Positions 60,401-64,000 of a stretch of DNA of 64,000 nt are shown here, in pieces. The DNA comes from Sipunculus nudus (Eukaryota; Annelida; Sipuncula; Golfingiida; Sipunculidae). The notes beneath the pieces are model-generated. The model was not told the origin of the DNA, searched no databases, and was given only the letters and a program-made list of their open reading frames with translations. Numbering within the stretch: the stretch's first letter is position 1; every line of letters begins with the position of its first letter. The DNA lies in contig CM049310.1 in the NCBI GenBank assembly GCA_026874595.1, positions 69,577,556-69,641,555 of the forward strand. Direction: 5' to 3'. The position numbers and the translations under genes were made by a program.

Positions 60401-62248
60401 TTAATGACGTCTCGATAACGTATCAGCGATTATGTTATCGGAGCCCTTGATGTGTTTGATAACTAGGTTAAACTCTGACAGGGCTAGACTCCATCTCATT
60501 AATCTCTGATTATTATTCTTCATCTTATGAAGAAATGTTATGGGATTATGATCTGTATAAACAGTTATATCATACGGCGTAGAGCCCAAATATACTTCAA
60601 AGTGCTGTAACGCCATCAATAGTGACAGAGTTTCTTTTTCAATAGTAGAATAATTCTTTTGATGAGGTAAAAATTTCTTTGAATAGTAGCAAACCGGATG
60701 ACTTATGTTAAAGTCATCGTCTTGGATGAGCACAGCGCCTACACCGCAATCGCTGGCATCCGTCATGAGAGAAAACGGTTTATCAAAATTTGGAGCCTGT
60801 AACACAGGTGCACTTTGTAATATAGCTTTGGCTCTTTCAAAAGCATTTTGACAGTTTTTATTCCAATGGAATTTTCTGTCCTTTTTCAATAGGTCCGTTA
60901 ACGGATTTACAACTTCTGCAAAGTTTTGACAAAATTTCCTGTAATACCCAGTCATTCCTAAGAATCGCATTAGTTCCTTGCGATTAGTAGGAACTGGAAA
61001 TTCTACGATAGCAGATACTTTACTGGCAATTGGTTTTACACAACCTTGACCTACTTCGTGCCCTAAATATGTTACAGTTGCACGACAAAACTCACTCTTG
61101 GCAAGATTAACTGTCAATCCTGCCTTTTTCAGTCTCTCAAAGAGTTCTACCAAACTTTGTTTATGATCTTCCCATATGTGATTGTATACAACAACATCAT
61201 CAATATAGCAAGTACAGTTATCTAAGCCAGATAATACACAATTCATAAGTCTCATGAAGCAGGCTGGCGCATTTTTCATTCCGAAGGGCATAACTTTGTA
61301 CTGGAACAAACCGTTTGGCGTTACAAACGCAGATATTTGCTTAGCCCGTTCGGTAAGAGGTACCTGCCAATAACCTTTCAACAGATCTAACTTGCTAATA
61401 TACGTAGCAGATCCAATCTTATCAATGCAATCTTCCACTCTGGGCAAAGGGTAAGTATCTGTTATTGTTACAGTGTTAACTTTTCGATAGTCTGTACAAA
61501 ATCTGTAGGTCATATCAGGCTTCTTTATCAACAAACATGGGGAACTCCAGGCACTACTGCTGTTTTCAATAATATCATTCTCTATCATATACTTTATTTC
61601 ATTCTTTATGGCTTGTAACTTTTGGGGACCAGCTCTATATGGTGCCTGTTTAATAGGGGAAGCATCTCCTACGTCTACATCATGCTGTAGTACATTAGTT
61701 CTACTGGGGACATCAGGAAATAAAGAGTCATAATTTAGCAGGATTTCCTTCAACTCTGATAACTGATCGAAATCCAAATGTGACAATTTCTGATCTAAAT
61801 TATTTAAAATATCAGAGTTGTTCAGTTTTACAGGATGTTCAGTTTTCTTCATGAGAATATCCTCGGCATTCTTTTCAGTTTCTTTAATGAGTATCAAATT
61901 TGTTTGGGGAGGACTAGATTGACATGTTTCTGCTGATCTGTCATGATATTCTTTCAACATATTTATATGACAAAGTTGATGCGACTTTCTACGATCAGGA
62001 GTATCAATCACATAATTCAAATCTGATTTCTTCTCAACAACTTTGTATGGTCCAGAGTATTTTGCTTGCAGGGGATGTCCTGGAATTGGGAATAATACCA
62101 GAACTTTATCACCAGGTTTAAATTCTCTTTTTGTCGTCTTTTTGTCATACCATACTTTCATTTTGTTTTGGGCTTTCTTTAAATGTTCTTGGGCGATTTC
62201 ATTTGCCCTACCTAATTTCTCCTTGAATTCCTGAACATATTTTAACAA
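60401..62248 (-). CDS. pol: pol: integrase C-terminus, reverse transcriptase and RNase H
   Basis: A 615-codon frame. Residues 1-100 are the integrase C-terminal region: a helical KAQNKMKVWYDKK segment, then a GPY-type domain with FKPGDKVLVL and YSGPYKV. After a linker, RT spans about 165-450, with FCTDYRKVN, catalytic Asp288 (LDLLKGYW), FGMKNAPACF and YIDD at 348-351, then YLGHEVGQG and LGMTGYYRKFC. RNase H spans about 485-612, with Asp497, Glu537, Asp566 and Asp609 in the expected contexts (TDASDCGVGAVL, STIEKE, YTDHNP, ADTLSRR). It makes the cDNA and removes the RNA strand in the virus-like particle. The first codon is TTG and the frame is open further upstream, so it is a continuation of the integrase frame by a +1 shift, not a separate start. 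Confidence 0.9.
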   Translation of the reverse strand: MLKYVQEFKEKLGRANEIAQEHLKKAQNKMKVWYDKKTTKREFKPGDKVLVLFPIPGHPLQAKYSGPYKVVEKKSDLNYVIDTPDRRKSHQLCHINMLKEYHDRSAETCQSSPPQTNLILIKETEKNAEDILMKKTEHPVKLNNSDILNNLDQKLSHLDFDQLSELKEILLNYDSLFPDVPSRTNVLQHDVDVGDASPIKQAPYRAGPQKLQAIKNEIKYMIENDIIENSSSAWSSPCLLIKKPDMTYRFCTDYRKVNTVTITDTYPLPRVEDCIDKIGSATYISKLDLLKGYWQVPLTERAKQISAFVTPNGLFQYKVMPFGMKNAPACFMRLMNCVLSGLDNCTCYIDDVVVYNHIWEDHKQSLVELFERLKKAGLTVNLAKSEFCRATVTYLGHEVGQGCVKPIASKVSAIVEFPVPTNRKELMRFLGMTGYYRKFCQNFAEVVNPLTDLLKKDRKFHWNKNCQNAFERAKAILQSAPVLQAPNFDKPFSLMTDASDCGVGAVLIQDDDFNISHPVCYYSKKFLPHQKNYSTIEKETLSLLMALQHFEVYLGSTPYDITVYTDHNPITFLHKMKNNNQRLMRWSLALSEFNLVIKHIKGSDNIIADTLSRRH

Positions 62249-62249
62249 G

Positions 62250-63716
62250 CTACTTTGACCACTTTTCCATCCAAGTGTCTTTTAACACCGCCAGGGGGCC
62301 TCTTACACAGTGCCCATACACTAATTCAAAAGGGCTAAACCCTAAGCTTTCTTGCACTGCTTCTCGGGCCGCAAATATCAAAAAGGGTAAACCCTCATCC
62401 CACTGGTTCCCAGTGTCAAGACAATAAGCTCTAATCATGTTTTTGAGAGTTTGATGAAATCGCTCTAGAGCACCTTGACTCTCAGGATGGTAGGCACTGG
62501 ATTTGTAGTGTTTTATGCCTAGCTCTTCCATAACCTGGGCAAATATATTTGACATGAAATTTGAACCTTGATCCGTTTGTATTGTTCTTGGTAAGCCAAA
62601 AGTAGTAAAAAATTTAACCAGAGCTTCAACAATTTTCTTTGCAGATATAGTTCTAAGAGGAATTGCTTCTGGAAATCTAGTTGCAGTACACATGATTGTT
62701 AGAACATATTCATTGCCATGTTTAGTTTTTCTTAGCGGTCCTACACAGTCAAGTATTATTGATTCAAACGCATCATGTGTTGTTGGTATGGGCGAGAGTG
62801 GCGCAGGACTAATTTGGTGGGTTGGTTTTCCAATCATTTGACACACATGACAAGTTTTACAGTATTTCGCCACGTCTCGTTTTAACTTGGGCCAATAGAA
62901 GTGTTGGAGAATTTTGTGTTTGGTTTTCCTGACACCCAAATGTCCTGCCATAGGATGATCATGTGCAAGTTTTAAGATTTCTGGGCGATACTCGGGGGGA
63001 ACTACAATTTGATAAAGAGTATTCCACGTTTCGTCCGCTGGTATGGTGGGAGGTCTATATTTTCTGACTAGTACATCATTCTGTAAGGTGAAACAAGTTG
63101 GAACTTTATCTGCTTCCTCTTTAGTCAAGGCATTTTCTCTAAGGGAGGCAATATCAGGATCTTTCTTTTGCATTGCTATCAAATCATCAGTTTTCATGCT
63201 AACTTCTACATTCTTTACACTCCTATCCTTCTTTAACTGTTCATGCCCATTTTGATCAGGCGATTTCACGCCGTTTGTACTCCTTTGGAGATTTCTATTC
63301 AGGGTCTGTTTGCCCTGGACTACATTTGTAGTCGAGTCCTTTGGACTGGGTGTGCCACTTGGGTCACACGCGGGCGATTTAATATTTACTCGCGTAACGG
63401 GCTTTAAGCCACTGACGTCATCGTTTGAATGCGCCATAAAGGTTTGCGAGAGGTCAAGTACAGAACTCTCTGGTTTCAGACTTGCCTTTTTACTCATCGC
63501 TCGAGTCACTACACAGCCTGGAAATACGCCCGGAAACTCCTGCGAGAGCAGGTCTGTGTCCCTATCAGTGCTCGGCAATTTTGTCATTCTGGGATCAATT
63601 TTCACTCTGTCACCAGCTAAATCGTTGCCTAGGAGGAGCGAAACGCCCTCTACTGGCAACTTTGAACAAACTCCTACAGTTACAAATTCAGAGACTAAAT
63701 CAGATTCTAGTTTCAC
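62250..63716 (-). CDS. pol: pol: protease C-terminal part and integrase (zinc finger and catalytic core)
   Basis: A 488-codon frame. The first residues look like the C-terminal half of the aspartic protease (a VSLLLGNDLAGD motif near residues 25-36). After a variable linker comes the HHCC zinc finger (His254, His259, Cys289, Cys292), then the DDE core with Asp323 (ILDCVGPL), Asp382 (QTDQGSNF) and Glu418 (GALERFHQ). The spacing Asp-35-Glu is standard for Gypsy integrases. Integrase inserts the cDNA into the host genome. The frame ends at a TAG at 62250-62252 within the helix after the core; the coding sense continues in the +1 frame. It begins with GTG and is open upstream, overlapping the 63748-63987 frame. 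Confidence 0.88.
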   Translation of the reverse strand: MKLESDLVSEFVTVGVCSKLPVEGVSLLLGNDLAGDRVKIDPRMTKLPSTDRDTDLLSQEFPGVFPGCVVTRAMSKKASLKPESSVLDLSQTFMAHSNDDVSGLKPVTRVNIKSPACDPSGTPSPKDSTTNVVQGKQTLNRNLQRSTNGVKSPDQNGHEQLKKDRSVKNVEVSMKTDDLIAMQKKDPDIASLRENALTKEEADKVPTCFTLQNDVLVRKYRPPTIPADETWNTLYQIVVPPEYRPEILKLAHDHPMAGHLGVRKTKHKILQHFYWPKLKRDVAKYCKTCHVCQMIGKPTHQISPAPLSPIPTTHDAFESIILDCVGPLRKTKHGNEYVLTIMCTATRFPEAIPLRTISAKKIVEALVKFFTTFGLPRTIQTDQGSNFMSNIFAQVMEELGIKHYKSSAYHPESQGALERFHQTLKNMIRAYCLDTGNQWDEGLPFLIFAAREAVQESLGFSPFELVYGHCVRGPLAVLKDTWMEKWSK

Positions 63717-63747
63717 TCTGTGTAATGGAACTTCTAAAAATTCCGAA

Positions 63748-63987
63748 TTAACGCCCTGGACTAGAACTGAACACCCCGCGTAACTCTTGAGAGAAGGGAA
63801 GAACAGATTTCAAAACGAGGCTTTGGGTTGCCCCGGTATCCCTTAAGATTTTAACACGGGCCTTTCTTGCATGGTTACCCTCTAACTGAACAAAGCCATC
63901 TGACACAAAGGGCTGAAAGCTCTCGTGGACAGGGCTTTGTGTTTCACCTTTAGTCTCTAGTTTACTGGGCATTGTTACCGGTTTCAT
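63748..63987 (-). CDS. pol: aspartic protease N-terminal part (gag-pol fragment)
   Basis: A 79-codon frame, open to the window edge. ILRDTGATQSLV at about residues 47-58 is the active-site segment of a retroviral-type aspartic protease (catalytic Asp50). Downstream the protease sense jumps by +1 into the frame of 62250-63716 around 63780-63800, and this frame runs to a TAA at 63748. The protease would cleave the gag-pol polyprotein. The ATG at 63985-63987 is probably internal, since no stop separates it from the window edge. Confidence 0.7.
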   Translation of the reverse strand: MKPVTMPSKLETKGETQSPVHESFQPFVSDGFVQLEGNHARKARVKILRDTGATQSLVLKSVLPFSQELRGVFSSSPGR

Positions 63988-64000
63988 GCTCTGCGTAACA

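Larger units (their letters stand above)
59439..64000 (-). mobile_element. LTR retrotransposon, Ty3/Gypsy-type with Gmr1-like domain order (3' part)
   Basis: The element runs right to left. Protease, integrase, RT, RNase H, polypurine tract and 3' LTR are in the window; gag and the 5' LTR lie beyond 64000. Integrase lies upstream of RT. Ty3/Gypsy elements normally have it downstream; the Gmr1-like lineage, known from deuterostomes and later other animals, has this Ty1/Copia-like order. The RT and RNase H sequences are nevertheless of Gypsy type. Catalytic residues of every domain are present, but two frame breaks (in protease and within integrase) suggest either decay or sequence errors. It is inserted antisense to the SLC5 gene. 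Confidence 0.88.

Noticed and set aside
63043-63783. Plus-strand frames opposite pol
   Set aside because: They are antisense shadows of the integrase/protease frames, which carry the recognisable domains.

Overview
This is a eukaryotic, almost certainly metazoan, window. Coding sequence comes in short exons with GT-AG introns, the background is AT-rich, and there are many microsatellites and transposable-element remnants. The repeats (a dispersed repeat ending in a CAAACA-rich stretch and a GGCGGAGGC tail, a GTCCGTCC-rich repeat, an LTR element with integrase upstream of reverse transcriptase) and the intron-rich SLC5 gene suggest a marine lophotrochozoan, most likely a mollusc. That assignment is an inference.

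Two host genes can be read. (1) A two-coding-exon gene on the + strand (15009-15099 and 26466-26698) encodes a 107-residue secreted precursor. It has a clean signal peptide, a four-cysteine segment bounded by basic cleavage sites, and a basic-site-flanked C-terminal tail; I do not recognise the family. A candidate non-coding 5' leader exon ends at 9018. (2) The 5' half of a sodium/solute cotransporter of the SLC5 (SGLT/SMIT) family, + strand, has seven exons between 38993 and 57049. All splice phases agree. The rest of the gene lies past the right edge.

Layout: 1-8740 is repeat-rich non-coding DNA with three short inverted-repeat transposons flanked by TAA duplications, a TCGTA-rich tract and a 26-unit 10-bp minisatellite. 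8740-26870 is the peptide gene; its 11.4 kb intron carries a tRNA-like element fused to a non-LTR retrotransposon tail. 26870-38990 is intergenic, with a 0.5 kb foldback element, dispersed repeats and a probable solo LTR. 38990-59440 is the SLC5 gene. 59440-64000 is the 3' part of a Ty3/Gypsy-type LTR retrotransposon inserted antisense to that gene; its domain order is protease-integrase-RT-RNase H (Gmr1-like), with two frame breaks.

The most unusual feature is in SLC5 intron 6. A 103-bp minisatellite repeats the 3' splice site and first ~20 nt of exon 7 23 times, the last copy being the real exon. Each upstream unit also carries a plausible 5' splice site, so the array is a string of potential 64-nt pseudo-exons. 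Variant patterns show that a nine-unit block of the array was duplicated recently.
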